Origin: Haloglomus irregulare
GTDB taxonomy: Archaea > Halobacteriota > Halobacteria > Halobacteriales > Haloarculaceae
Reading direction: 5' to 3'
NCBI RefSeq assembly: GCF_007421925.1
Contig: NZ_QMDX01000007.1
Span: 39,473-103,472, forward strand
Length of the DNA: 64,000 bases
Both the position numbers and the translations under genes were made by a program. The notes beneath the pieces were generated by a model. That model was not told the origin of the DNA, did not search any database, and saw only the letters and a list, made by a program, of their open reading frames with translations. This document shows positions 38,653-46,998 of the stretch, piece by piece (position 1 is the first letter of the stretch; each line of letters starts with the position of its first letter).

Positions 38653-39041
38653 CGCTCGACCCTCTCTCCGCCGAGCTCGACAGCGCCGCCCTCCCCGGGG
38701 TTCGACTCGGCCTCGGCTGTCCGGAGCGTTCCATTCGCGTCGAACAGGCGGGGGTCGAGCCGGCGGTCGGTGGTGGCCGTGTCCGGCCCGGATGATTCGT
38801 GCGGCTCGCTATCGGCGGGCGGTTCGACGGATCGATCACCGCGGTCGGCGACGTCCGGCTCGGACGGTCGGCGTTCGCGAGCCTGGTTATCCGGTGCGAG
38901 CGCGAACCTGAGTTCTCGCCCCTCGAGGCGCTTGGCGCCCTGGATCAGCATCCCGCGCCACTGGACACCGTATTTGTCCCGGATCGCCCGGAGTCGACGG
39001 TACTCCGCCTCGTTTCTGAATTGAATCTCGATTTCAGGCAT
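38649..39041 (-). CDS. First gene of leftward conjugation operon, WRGMLI-motif protein
   Basis: 130 residues from ATG 39041 (MPEIEIQFRN). A longer frame to 39476 exists but runs through transposon-relic sequence. The N-terminal about 50 residues (EYRRLRAIRDKYGVQWRGML, IQGAKRLEGREL) match the 56-residue neighbour. The remaining 80 are acidic, Pro/Ser/Thr-rich and probably disordered. Function unknown. The promoter appears to have been pushed about 580 bp away by the relic. Confidence 0.6.
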   Translation of the reverse strand: MPEIEIQFRNEAEYRRLRAIRDKYGVQWRGMLIQGAKRLEGRELRFALAPDNQARERRPSEPDVADRGDRSVEPPADSEPHESSGPDTATTDRRLDPRLFDANGTLRTAEAESNPGEGGAVELGGERVER

Positions 39042-39059
39042 TCCACTCACCGGATTCAG

Positions 39060-39600
39060 CTGGCACACTCGTCGAGAACGACGGTCGGACGGGACAGATC
39101 GAAATCGGGCGTCACCGAGAGAACGGTCCCGAACGGCGCCACCAGTACGATATCCGTTCGAAGAATGGACTGTGGTTGCTTGACCTCCTCTACGCCACTC
39201 ACGACGTGGAATCCCACCATGGGATGGCGGCTTCGAGCGAAGCCTTCGAGATTCCAACTCGCACTCGGAGAGACCCGGCGACACACCGGGGGAACTCTGA
39301 TTTCCTCCCTCGTAGGGCTGTGGCCCGGCCAATGAGGCCCCATTGCCAGTAACGTCATCGCCGCGCGGACAACGCCGTGTCGCCCGCCGTCCATTGTCTG
39401 TTTCGGACCGGCTCTCACCGCTGGCGTAGCAACTGTGCCCCCGCAGGTCACGCTCATAGCCATTTCGGCGGGGCAACCGGGCAGGTTAGCCACCGAAGAC
39501 TGTGGTTGAGTCGTCCGCTCGATTTCCGCCTGAAAGACGGACGTATGCGCTTGTAACTCCATCACACTCCAGTAGTCGGTGGGAGGAGCATTTGTTTATT
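39060..39600 (-). mobile_element. IS200/605-type relic between operator and conjugation operon
   Basis: 39177-39225 carries GGTGGGATTCC, ACGTCG and GAGGAGGTCAA (read on minus), the same elements as the right end of the tnpB element at 61090-61125. No transposase is left. Long open frames here have low-complexity, unfamiliar products and I do not call them genes. The other end is not defined; it may lie near 39555. Confidence 0.5.
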
Positions 39601-39624
39601 TCAAGAATGCGTAATGCGTAACCG

Positions 39625-39656
39625 TGCGCACAGCGCATTGTTGCGGCTGACGCAAC
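39625..39656 (-). promoter_or_regulatory. Composite operator copy 1 (leftward conjugation operon)
   Basis: Reading minus: GTTGCGTC-A-GCCGCAAC, two bases, then TGCGC-TGT-GCGCA, followed downstream by CGCATTCTTGAAATAAACAA. The last stretch is shared with the copy at 49050 (CGCATTCTTGAAACAAAC), so it is probably the core promoter. Confidence 0.75.
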
Positions 39657-39914
39657 TGTCCCTATGTTCTGCAGCCCCTGATGACGACGCGGATGAACCG
39701 CGTTCCACCGGGTGTCGCCGGACCAGGTATCGTATTAATGCTGGTTATCTTACCGGTATGCGCGCGCGACACGCGAAAGCGCAGCACGGGGGGAGGGGAT
39801 TCAGCCGCCAATATCGCGGTGATTTTCGAGCGAAGTTGGCCAGTGTAAAATCATAACTCTGGAGAGAGTAGTGACGTCGATCAACCCCATCCTCAGCGCA
39901 GACTCATCTCACAG

Positions 39915-41584
39915 ACACACCACCGTTGCGAGTGAACAGCTCCGACTCACACACCACTATTGCGAGTGAACCACCTGAATCGCACACACCACGCTTGCAA
40001 GTGAACATCGTGAAAATCAGCCGACAGCTAGCGCTTCACTTGTAGCGGTGGTGTGTCTAGACGACGCCGTTCATCGCGGCGATCTCCCGGATCGTCTCGA
40101 TTTCGCCATCGAGCCGGAGCACATCCGCCATCGCCTCGATCGCACTCGAAAAGGGAACATCCAACTCGTAACTGTAGTAGTTCCCACGGGAGCCGCTGCG
40201 GTTTTCGTGGGCCGATAAGATCCCGAGCATCCGCAGATCCGAGAGGTGATTATGCACCGACCGCTGGGCCAACGAGTCCGTTCCCGAGGAATCACACAGC
40301 GTCATATATTCCTCGTAGATCTCACGCGTCCGACAGGAGGTCTCCTCTTTGGCCGCTTTCGAGATCACTGCCAACAGCGCGAGGCGCCCGTGCGTCGTGA
40401 GTTCGCGCATCCCCTCTTCGACACGTTCCTGCTCGAGGCGTGACCGCGCCGCTTCGACGTGCTCGGACTCGATGCGATCGACAGCTTTGTTCTCGGCGAT
40501 CTCCCCAGCGAGCCGAAGCAGATCCAGTGCCTGACGCGCACTCCCGCTGTCGCGAGCCGCAAGCGCCGCACAGAAATTCAACACGCCCTGGCCGACTGCA
40601 TCCTCAGCGATAGCGACCTCAGCCCGTGACTCGAGGATGTTCTCGAGTTCCGGTGCATTGTAGGGAGGGAACTGCAATTCACGTTCACAGAGCGTGTCCT
40701 GAACCCGTGGATCCAGCTGCTCGCGGAATTTGAAGTCGTTGCTGATCCCGATCACGCCGACCTTCGTGTCCTCGAGGTTCCCGTTGGCGCGGGCCCGTGG
40801 GAGTTCATACAGTAATTCATCGCGACCACCGATCGAATCGACCTCGTCGAGGACCATGAGGATCGTGCCACCGATCGCCTCCAGTTCCTGGTAGAGTTTC
40901 TTGAAGACGGTCCGTTGTGGATAGCCGGTCGAACTGATCTCGCCACCCGCTGGGCGGAGCTTGTTCACGAGTTCGACCGCGACCTGGTATGAGGAGTTGA
41001 GTGTCTTGCAATTTAACGAGATCACTGAGAGTTCGACGTCATCATAGTCGGCGACGTCGCTCTGGAGTTGCTCCAACAGGAAATCGGTCACAGCGGTTTT
41101 CCCGACGCCAGTGTTCCCGTACAGGAAGATGTTGTTCGGCTCCCATCCGTCGACGACGGGCTGGAGAGCGTCCATATACTCCTCGATCTCCTCGTCGCGC
41201 TCCTCAATCTGGTCGGGTTGGTAGGACTCACCTAGGGCGTCCTTGTTGCGGAAGATGTTCTGCTTCCGCTCGAACCGACGCATATCAGCGCGTTCTCACG
41301 TCTCCTATATAAAACCACTACTGCATCTGTTTCAAGTGAACACAGACACACACCACTGTTACAAGTGAAGCACTAGACTAGAGGTATCTAGTGAGAACAA
41401 CAGTCTACGCTTTCATCTAAAGCGCTGATATATTCATCGAGTAGAGGAATCGCTTGAATCGTAGGTTAACGGCTCTCTCGGTGCTATACTCTGGGTTTAT
41501 ACTAGATTCGGGATGGACGAGACAGCTGTCCGCCAGCGACGTACCCCCCTCCTGTTTCACGCTTCACTTGCAGCGGTGGTGTGT
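39915..41584. other. Replication origin 2 with ORB repeats on both sides of orc1
   Basis: Consensus ACACACCACTATTGCGAGTG, then AAC. Copies at 39915-39937, 39949-39971, 39984-40006 (direct), 40034-40056 (inverted, abutting the orc1 stop), 41348-41370 (direct) and 41562-41584 (inverted). AT-rich sequence at 41395-41455 between the last two is the likely unwinding element. The repeat differs from that of origin 1 in its middle and first half. Confidence 0.85.
40057..41283 (-). CDS. orc1: Orc1/Cdc6 replication initiator, origin 2
   Basis: 408 residues. Walker A YGNTGVGKTAVTDFLLEQ (about 55-70), Walker B ILMVLDEVDSIGGRDELLYE, sensor GVIGISNDFKFREQL, and SARQALDLLRLAGEIAENKA. The C-terminal winged helix is about 310-400. 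It is only distantly similar to the initiator at 26016, consistent with the different ORB sequence around it. Confidence 0.93.
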   Translation of the reverse strand: MRRFERKQNIFRNKDALGESYQPDQIEERDEEIEEYMDALQPVVDGWEPNNIFLYGNTGVGKTAVTDFLLEQLQSDVADYDDVELSVISLNCKTLNSSYQVAVELVNKLRPAGGEISSTGYPQRTVFKKLYQELEAIGGTILMVLDEVDSIGGRDELLYELPRARANGNLEDTKVGVIGISNDFKFREQLDPRVQDTLCERELQFPPYNAPELENILESRAEVAIAEDAVGQGVLNFCAALAARDSGSARQALDLLRLAGEIAENKAVDRIESEHVEAARSRLEQERVEEGMRELTTHGRLALLAVISKAAKEETSCRTREIYEEYMTLCDSSGTDSLAQRSVHNHLSDLRMLGILSAHENRSGSRGNYYSYELDVPFSSAIEAMADVLRLDGEIETIREIAAMNGVV

Positions 41585-41732
41585 CTCTGTCTGCGTCGGC
41601 AGTGACTGGCTCCGACCAAGTTGCAGGACAGATCACGACGACTGCCTCGGGCGCGAGACTCACGTCCCTTTTCGCCGGCGGCTGTCCTCTCGTCCTCTTC
41701 GACTCCGTGGGTAGGTCATCCGTGCTCGTAGT

Positions 41733-41778
41733 AGCTAACCAACGGATTGATCTATTAGCAAGTTTTTGTTGGTTAGTG
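41733..41778 (+). promoter_or_regulatory. Inverted-repeat operator E before origin-2 partner gene
   Basis: CTAACCAAC at 41735-41743 and GTTGGTTAG at 41768-41776, spacer 24 bp, immediately before ATG 41779. The spacer holds TCTATTAG about 27 bp before the ATG. The arms match operator A in 8 of 11 positions (AGCTAACCAAC against AGTTACCCCAC), and the overall geometry is the same. Confidence 0.7.
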
Positions 41779-42321
41779 ATGGCTGATCCAGATCTGCCTC
41801 CCGTGCCGACAGACAGTGAACTCCATCGTTGGACAAGCGAGGGCGTCGGTCAGGTGCGTCCCGACCGTGACGTCGTCGTGTTTCGATCCCCCGAGGAGGA
41901 GTATGTGCTGTCTGTCGAACGTGACGGCCCGATTAGTGGCTACTTGATCGAGCTCTACGCGACCGCTGACAAACGGCGGCTCGCCCGGACGGTCGTCGAC
42001 GATCGTGCGCTCGCACTAGAACTCGCTGTGCAGTTGGCAGCGGCAGTTGACGAGCTTCAGGCATTGCCCGAGTCACCTGATCGACGAGCTGTGGCTGCCT
42101 CTCGCGATACGTCTCGGTCCCGCATCGAAACACCGGATGAATGGGACGATGATGACGACTGGGATGATGCCCTCAAGGACGCCTACGAGAAAGCTGAGAT
42201 TCCGCGATCGAAGGGCACCCTCACGACCAAGACGATCGACGGCCGCGACTACTATTATCTCCAGTGGCGGGAAGGCGAGAAAGTCAAGAGCCAGTATGTC
42301 GGCCCCGTCTCGCCGGCGTGA
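41779..42321 (+). CDS. Origin-linked acidic protein with YYYLQWREG motif
   Basis: 180 residues from ATG 41779. The N-terminal about 100 residues (VFRSPEEEYVLSVERDG, then ELAVQLAAAVDELQAL) form a small alpha/beta domain not seen in the origin-1 paralogue. An acidic linker (about 122-140, DDDDDWDDAL) leads to the shared C-terminus: TLTTKTIDGRDYYYLQWREG, EKVKSQYVGPVSP. It lies just outside origin 2 and is preceded by operator E. Possible replication or segregation regulator; role inferred from the repeated arrangement only. Confidence 0.7.
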   Translation: MADPDLPPVPTDSELHRWTSEGVGQVRPDRDVVVFRSPEEEYVLSVERDGPISGYLIELYATADKRRLARTVVDDRALALELAVQLAAAVDELQALPESPDRRAVAASRDTSRSRIETPDEWDDDDDWDDALKDAYEKAEIPRSKGTLTTKTIDGRDYYYLQWREGEKVKSQYVGPVSPA

Positions 42322-42351
42322 CGATCCTTGGGGGACAGATCATCCGAGACA

Positions 42352-43255
42352 TCAGTTGAATGGATTCTCTAGCGTAGTCAGACGGGTGAGTTCAGGCACG
42401 CTGTCGAATCCATCGTCGAAGCTGTAGAGATAATCTGCCTCGTGACGCTGCATCGCTGCAATGATGACAGCATCAGTTAACGAGAGTGATCCGAGGGAGC
42501 GTTCCGTCGATCGACTCGTCTCTCACCAGCTGTTCAAGCGCATCGACCGCGGTGTGTTGATCGGCATAGAGTGCGTGTTCGAGCGAGGGATTGACCGAGA
42601 AGATGTCCTCCGATGCGCGGGCGTGGAAACGGTCGGCGACCGAATGGTCTGGATGTCCGATTCCCCATCCGTACGCGTGGACTTCCTCGTGTGCGACATC
42701 ATCGCTGTCGTCGGCATTGACCGCGACGGTATCAAGATATTCGAGCGCCGCAACCGGAATTGCCCCGACATCTTCGATCAGCCGCGTCCGGATTATATAT
42801 CGCCCGACGGCCTTCGCTATCGCGGGCGTTACGAGCGGAAGCTTGTCCTCGACGGTTGGATCATACGCATCGATTACATCTTCGAGGAGTGCCCATCCGT
42901 CTGCTCTCGCTGCCTCGTCGAGTTTGCCACTGATGCGCTCATAGTACGGTCAAAACACGTCCCGGTATGTGTCACCACTGCTGTCTTCCTTGAGCGCGGC
43001 CGAGAGTGCCGATTCGAACTCCACGACAGCGTAGTGAATTGCGTCCACGTCGCCGTCTGCAAAACGGTCGAGCAAATTGTCGAGTTCGGCGACTGACGCG
43101 TTTCGCTCCTCGGTTGGCGATGAATCGGTGGAGGTGGACCTATCGGCGCTAGAAGCAGTAGAAAATGTGTCTGACTGGACGTCGCCACAGTCGTGGAGGC
43201 GAAGACGTGTGAGTGTCTCAAACGACGCACCGCACTCGTCGCACTCGTGAGCCAT
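42352..43255 (-). pseudogene. Zinc-finger protein gene with in-frame TGA, followed by PIN-domain tail
   Basis: From ATG 43255 the frame reads MAHECDECGASFETLTRLRL with a C2HC-type finger and an acidic linker, and stops at TGA 42950-42952. The same frame then continues without break (PYYERISGKLDEAARADGWA onward, including YGWGIGHPDH) to TGA at 42473, with no ATG in that part. A final frame at 42352-42500 encodes LSLTDAVIIAAMQRHEADYL and SFDDGFDSVPELTRL, the C-terminus of a VapC-type PIN nuclease. So this is one or two genes broken by a stop and a frameshift. Readthrough is possible but haloarchaea have no selenocysteine system. Confidence 0.6.
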
Positions 43256-43344
43256 AGTGACTCTATAGTGACCTCTAGAAAATGGAGTTACTTCTCCAGT
43301 CACGTGGTTTATCGGGTATAGGATCGCGGTTATCCCCGCGCACC

Positions 43345-43376
43345 GTTGCGTCGGACGCAACCCTGCGGATACCGCA
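43345..43376 (+). promoter_or_regulatory. Composite operator copy 2 (pilin-like gene 43427)
   Basis: GTTGCGTC-G-GACGCAAC at 43345-43361 is a perfect palindrome. After two bases comes TGCGG-ATA-CCGCA at 43364-43376, then TTCTAAGCG. The next start codon is 51 bp downstream. Confidence 0.8.
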
Positions 43377-43426
43377 TTCTAAGCGAACTTTTGAGCCGTT
43401 CGGCCGTCGCTCCAGACAGCAGTATC

Positions 43427-43891
43427 ATGTCACCGTTTCCCCTGCTCCTCACCATCCGCGCGTTCGCTGCTCGACTCGTCGCGACCACCCAGGATCTACT
43501 CCTCCCTGTCGCAGGACCACTCACCGTTCCGATTGGAAGGTGGATTCCGCCCAGCGGGTCTGGCTTCACGCCGAGCACTGTGTACGGACCGATCGGGCGG
43601 CCGGATTCGGCAATCGTGAGCTCCGCGCACGAGTTCCAGCACGTGTTGTCCGCGTTCGTCCTCGCCGCGGTTGATTTCGGATCGATGCTAGACTTTCCGG
43701 CGTGGACGGAGACTGTGTTCTCCATGGCCGGCCTCGTCCTGCTGGTTCTCGGGTTGATGGCGTGGCTGGGGAGTCACAGCGGGTATCGCCGGACATGGGG
43801 CCGACGGATGGCGTTCTCCGGGGGTGGCCTGTTCGTCGTCGGGACCGCCTTCGGGACGTTCGTCGACCTCCTGCAGTATGTCCTCGGATAG
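43427..43891 (+). CDS. VirB2-pilin-like membrane protein 1
   Basis: 154 residues from ATG 43427 (MSPFPLLLTIRAFAARLV). After an N-terminal region with a weak hydrophobic helix comes the pilin-like hairpin (about 98-154): VFSMAGLVLLVLGLMAWLGS, a basic loop GYRRTWGRR, and MAFSGGGLFVVGTAFGTFVD. The hairpin design is shared with the proteins at 48099 and 49144. It is followed after 13 bp by the large glycoprotein gene, so they form an operon. Confidence 0.65.
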   Translation: MSPFPLLLTIRAFAARLVATTQDLLLPVAGPLTVPIGRWIPPSGSGFTPSTVYGPIGRPDSAIVSSAHEFQHVLSAFVLAAVDFGSMLDFPAWTETVFSMAGLVLLVLGLMAWLGSHSGYRRTWGRRMAFSGGGLFVVGTAFGTFVDLLQYVLG

Positions 43892-43904
43892 ACACGGTGA
43901 TCGA

Positions 43905-46196
43905 ATGCGTGACTCCCCTCCGTCGGTGACACCTTCGCTGTGGCCGCGTCTTCGCGACCGGATTCGTGACGTCGTCACGATCCGGGGCCGGTTGATCACC
44001 CTCCCGGTGGCCGTGGTCGGGATGGTGCTCATCATCGTCTCGAGCGCCGTCATCGGGGCCGCCGCGGGGGCGCTCGTCATCCCCGATCCCGAGCCGGGTG
44101 TCGAGAAACATTACGACGACACCTTCCGCGTGCTCGCGAGCAACGATCCCGATCCGGGACGCGGTTCACAGACGGTCGGCGTCTACGAGTACGCCGACAA
44201 CGGGAGCATTACGGCCGTCAACAGGACGGTCGTCACCCAGCCGGTCCAGCTGTGGGACTCGAACATCCAGTCGCGGGACGCCCTTGTCATCGCGAACGAG
44301 TCCGATATGTACCAGAGTGGCCTGCATGGCTTCGTCCAGGTTCCCTATCGCGATCGCTGGACGCGACTGGAGGACTGGTGGAACACCGAGTTCCGGATTC
44401 TCCCGCTTTACTCGGCCGATCCCTCGCGAGCGACGAGTACTGACGGTCGCTATACGGTCGAGGTTCGCCACCCGAACGGCTGGTGGAATCCGGTGTACAA
44501 CGCCGAGGTCAAGCGCGTCGACGGCAACCTCACCGTCACCAACCCGGATGAGGCGCTCGTCCTCTCGTCGTACTACAGCACGGTCATCGACCGGAAGATC
44601 CAGATCGTTGAGGGCCTCCTGCAGCACTCCGCGATGGCGTCCAGTCCGGGAGCCGCTCGAAGTACGTCCTCGGTCCCGACGCGCAACGGGAGCGACGTGT
44701 TCCCGACGACGGACGGTGCGAGTGTCGGCCTCCAGTGGCGCTCCGGCTCACACCAGCTGGTCAGAGATGCCTACGTGGGGAACGTCGACGTCATCCCCGG
44801 CGTGTGGCACGACGGCCGGTACGTCACTCCGAGCTGGCAGCTCTACACCTACGTTCCGTGGGACTACCGAATCGATGTGCCGTCGGACTACAGCGAAAGC
44901 GGATCCTGTACTATCGGGAACAATACCTACTCGCTCACCCGCTGGGCTGACTACCGGCTGCTCGATTCGGATGCAGAGGTGGTGAACGTCACCGCCGGGA
45001 ACATCAGTCTCGACCGTGCTCGCCCGGGCATGTGGACAACGGTCAATCTCACCAGCTCGGCCCCGCGTCGGCTCCCGCCGGGTGAATACGACCTCACGGC
45101 GACGCTCCGTATTCAAACCGAACTGGAGACACACTACGGCGTGTCGAGTGCCCGCTGTTCGGAGTGGGACTCGATCCGGACCACCAATCGGACGGTCGAA
45201 CTCGAGTATTCTGTTCCTATCGAGACGGTCAACAGCGACGATCTCTCCGTGGATGTCCACGTGTACGATCGGCCCGGTCGAGATGTGGTCTCGGTCAACT
45301 GGACCGGCGAGCAAGGATTGGCCGCCGGCGCCGCAGCATGGGAAGACGTCGAGGTGCAGATCGGCGAGAAGACGATGTACGTGACCGCTCCGTGGCGGTT
45401 CTATTCGGTTTCGCGGAACACACACGTCGAAGAGCGGACCAGCGGTAGCACCACCGCAATCGAGGCGTCACACTCCTATCGAGGGACGTATCCGATGATG
45501 CTCCACTACCGAATGAGCCCGGCGAACGTGAGCGTCATCGCCGACCAGCCTGCCGATCAGCACATCTGGTGGAACCGAACGTATGTGGTCCGGAATCGGT
45601 CGGTTCCGGCGACGCCGCTCCCGGGGTCGATCGTTGCGACGCAGAACACGAAACCGACGTATCTCTACGATCAGTTCGCCGGCGTCCTGAAGAGCACCGA
45701 CCAGGTGACTGGCGAGTCCGTCACGGCAGAGGCGAGTGACGTGTGGGGACTCCCTGTCGATACGTCGGTGCGTGTGACCCGCTATCGGGCCTCGGAGCTC
45801 ACGGTCACAGTCAACCAGTCCGCAGGGACAGCCGAGGTGTTCCTCACGAGCGCGACGGGCCTCCCGCTTCCCGGGCGTACCATCACATTCGACGGAGCGG
45901 CTGTTGACAGCGTCACGACCAGCGCGGATGGGCGGGCGACCGTTGACGTGACGGGGACGCTCGTCCGGGCGCACTTCGCCGGTGACCACTGGCGCGATTC
46001 GCGCCCGGCCTACTATCTCGACGCTCACGGATATGGCGTGTCACAGACGGCGTTCGTCGGTGGGGCGACCGGGGTACTCGGTTACCTCAGTGCCGCGATC
46101 TCGAACGCCGTCATCTTCGTGGAGTGGCTGGTCTTCGGGATCTTCGCGTTGCTGTGGATGCGATTCATGCGGGAGCGGCCGGCGGGCCGACGGTAG
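43905..46196 (+). CDS. Large N-glycosylated membrane protein of the conjugation cluster
   Basis: 763 residues from ATG 43905. A membrane helix near the N-terminus (LITLPVAVVGMVLIIVSSAV, about 28-55), a large extracellular part with more than ten N-x-S/T sites (NGS, NRT, NLT, NVT, NWT, NQS and others), and a C-terminal helix pair (about 710-755, ISNAVIFVEWLVFGIFALLW). An Ig-like beta domain (VTVNQSAGTAEVFLTSATGL) precedes the last helix. Glycosylation sites and two anchors point to a cell-surface part of the mating apparatus; no bacterial homologue was recognised. Confidence 0.7.
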   Translation: MRDSPPSVTPSLWPRLRDRIRDVVTIRGRLITLPVAVVGMVLIIVSSAVIGAAAGALVIPDPEPGVEKHYDDTFRVLASNDPDPGRGSQTVGVYEYADNGSITAVNRTVVTQPVQLWDSNIQSRDALVIANESDMYQSGLHGFVQVPYRDRWTRLEDWWNTEFRILPLYSADPSRATSTDGRYTVEVRHPNGWWNPVYNAEVKRVDGNLTVTNPDEALVLSSYYSTVIDRKIQIVEGLLQHSAMASSPGAARSTSSVPTRNGSDVFPTTDGASVGLQWRSGSHQLVRDAYVGNVDVIPGVWHDGRYVTPSWQLYTYVPWDYRIDVPSDYSESGSCTIGNNTYSLTRWADYRLLDSDAEVVNVTAGNISLDRARPGMWTTVNLTSSAPRRLPPGEYDLTATLRIQTELETHYGVSSARCSEWDSIRTTNRTVELEYSVPIETVNSDDLSVDVHVYDRPGRDVVSVNWTGEQGLAAGAAAWEDVEVQIGEKTMYVTAPWRFYSVSRNTHVEERTSGSTTAIEASHSYRGTYPMMLHYRMSPANVSVIADQPADQHIWWNRTYVVRNRSVPATPLPGSIVATQNTKPTYLYDQFAGVLKSTDQVTGESVTAEASDVWGLPVDTSVRVTRYRASELTVTVNQSAGTAEVFLTSATGLPLPGRTITFDGAAVDSVTTSADGRATVDVTGTLVRAHFAGDHWRDSRPAYYLDAHGYGVSQTAFVGGATGVLGYLSAAISNAVIFVEWLVFGIFALLWMRFMRERPAGRR

Positions 46197-46204
46197 TGCG
46201 ACTC

Positions 46205-46702
46205 TCAGAGTATCTCCGGGACGTAAAACCAACACAAGGCGAGCACTTGACCGACGATTCCACCGACTAGGAACCCTGCATTCCATCCCCTGGAGTCAGC
46301 CCTGAACAGTCCGAATCGAAGTGGAAGCGGGGAAACCGGCCGAAAGGGCCGGACTGCGTGCACACCGCGACCGACGGTCAGGGCGTCCGCCAGCAGGTGT
46401 GAGATAATTCCGAGGAACACCGTCGTTCCGGCGAGCAACGCAATGGGCCACGCAGGGAGATCGACCGGCGCCGCCAGCAGGCCGACGTAGAGCCCCGCGC
46501 AGGCGAGTGCGCCGACACCTAGTGCGAACCAGACGGTGTGCGTCGGCCCGCGGTGGGGGAGCCAATCGTGATCGTGGTCGAGATCGGGCAGGCGACAGAC
46601 CGCCACTGCGACCACCGACATTGCGAAGCCGACGATCCCGAACAGCCCCGTCAACGGGAGCATCAACAGGAGCGCGATTCCCCAGTGTCCATCCTTGTAC
46701 AT
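46205..46702 (-). CDS. Membrane-bound metal-dependent hydrolase (DUF457/YdjM-like)
   Basis: 165 residues from ATG 46702 (MYKDGHWGI). The family signature is clear: His in the first segment, LPDLDHDHDWLPHRGPTHT, and LGIISHLLADALT, set among four or five hydrophobic helices. Family members are inner-membrane proteins of uncertain substrate. It is convergent with the glycoprotein gene, so it is probably outside the conjugation operon. Confidence 0.85.
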   Translation of the reverse strand: MYKDGHWGIALLLMLPLTGLFGIVGFAMSVVAVAVCRLPDLDHDHDWLPHRGPTHTVWFALGVGALACAGLYVGLLAAPVDLPAWPIALLAGTTVFLGIISHLLADALTVGRGVHAVRPFRPVSPLPLRFGLFRADSRGWNAGFLVGGIVGQVLALCWFYVPEIL

Positions 46703-46998
46703 AGTACGGTTGGTGCCAGTCTTGATCGAGGCACCCCTTACTCCCAGATTGGGTGAATCCAATATAGTCGTTCTCGGTGCCTGAAAGGTTGTTCCCACGA
46801 AAATCCCACATCGGTCGTAGCTCTGTGGCGATTAGCCCGATTGGGATTAGTGCGAGTCTTCAGACTTTTTAAATGTGGCCGGTTGCAGATGTGTTATATT
46901 CGCTGTGACCGCGGACAAAGGATGAATCTCTCCTGCGAGCACTTATTGGAGACAATGAGCCACATCGGTCTTCAGCGAGCTCCACATATGGCTATCCA

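Noticed and set aside
39056-39565. Minus-strand frame of 169 codons upstream of the transfer operon
   Set aside because: It covers the IS-end relic, lacks any motif and is of a kind often mis-called as a gene around such relics.
42461-43096. Plus-strand frame of 211 codons
   Set aside because: It is antisense to the broken zinc-finger gene, whose minus-strand translation is the more protein-like one.
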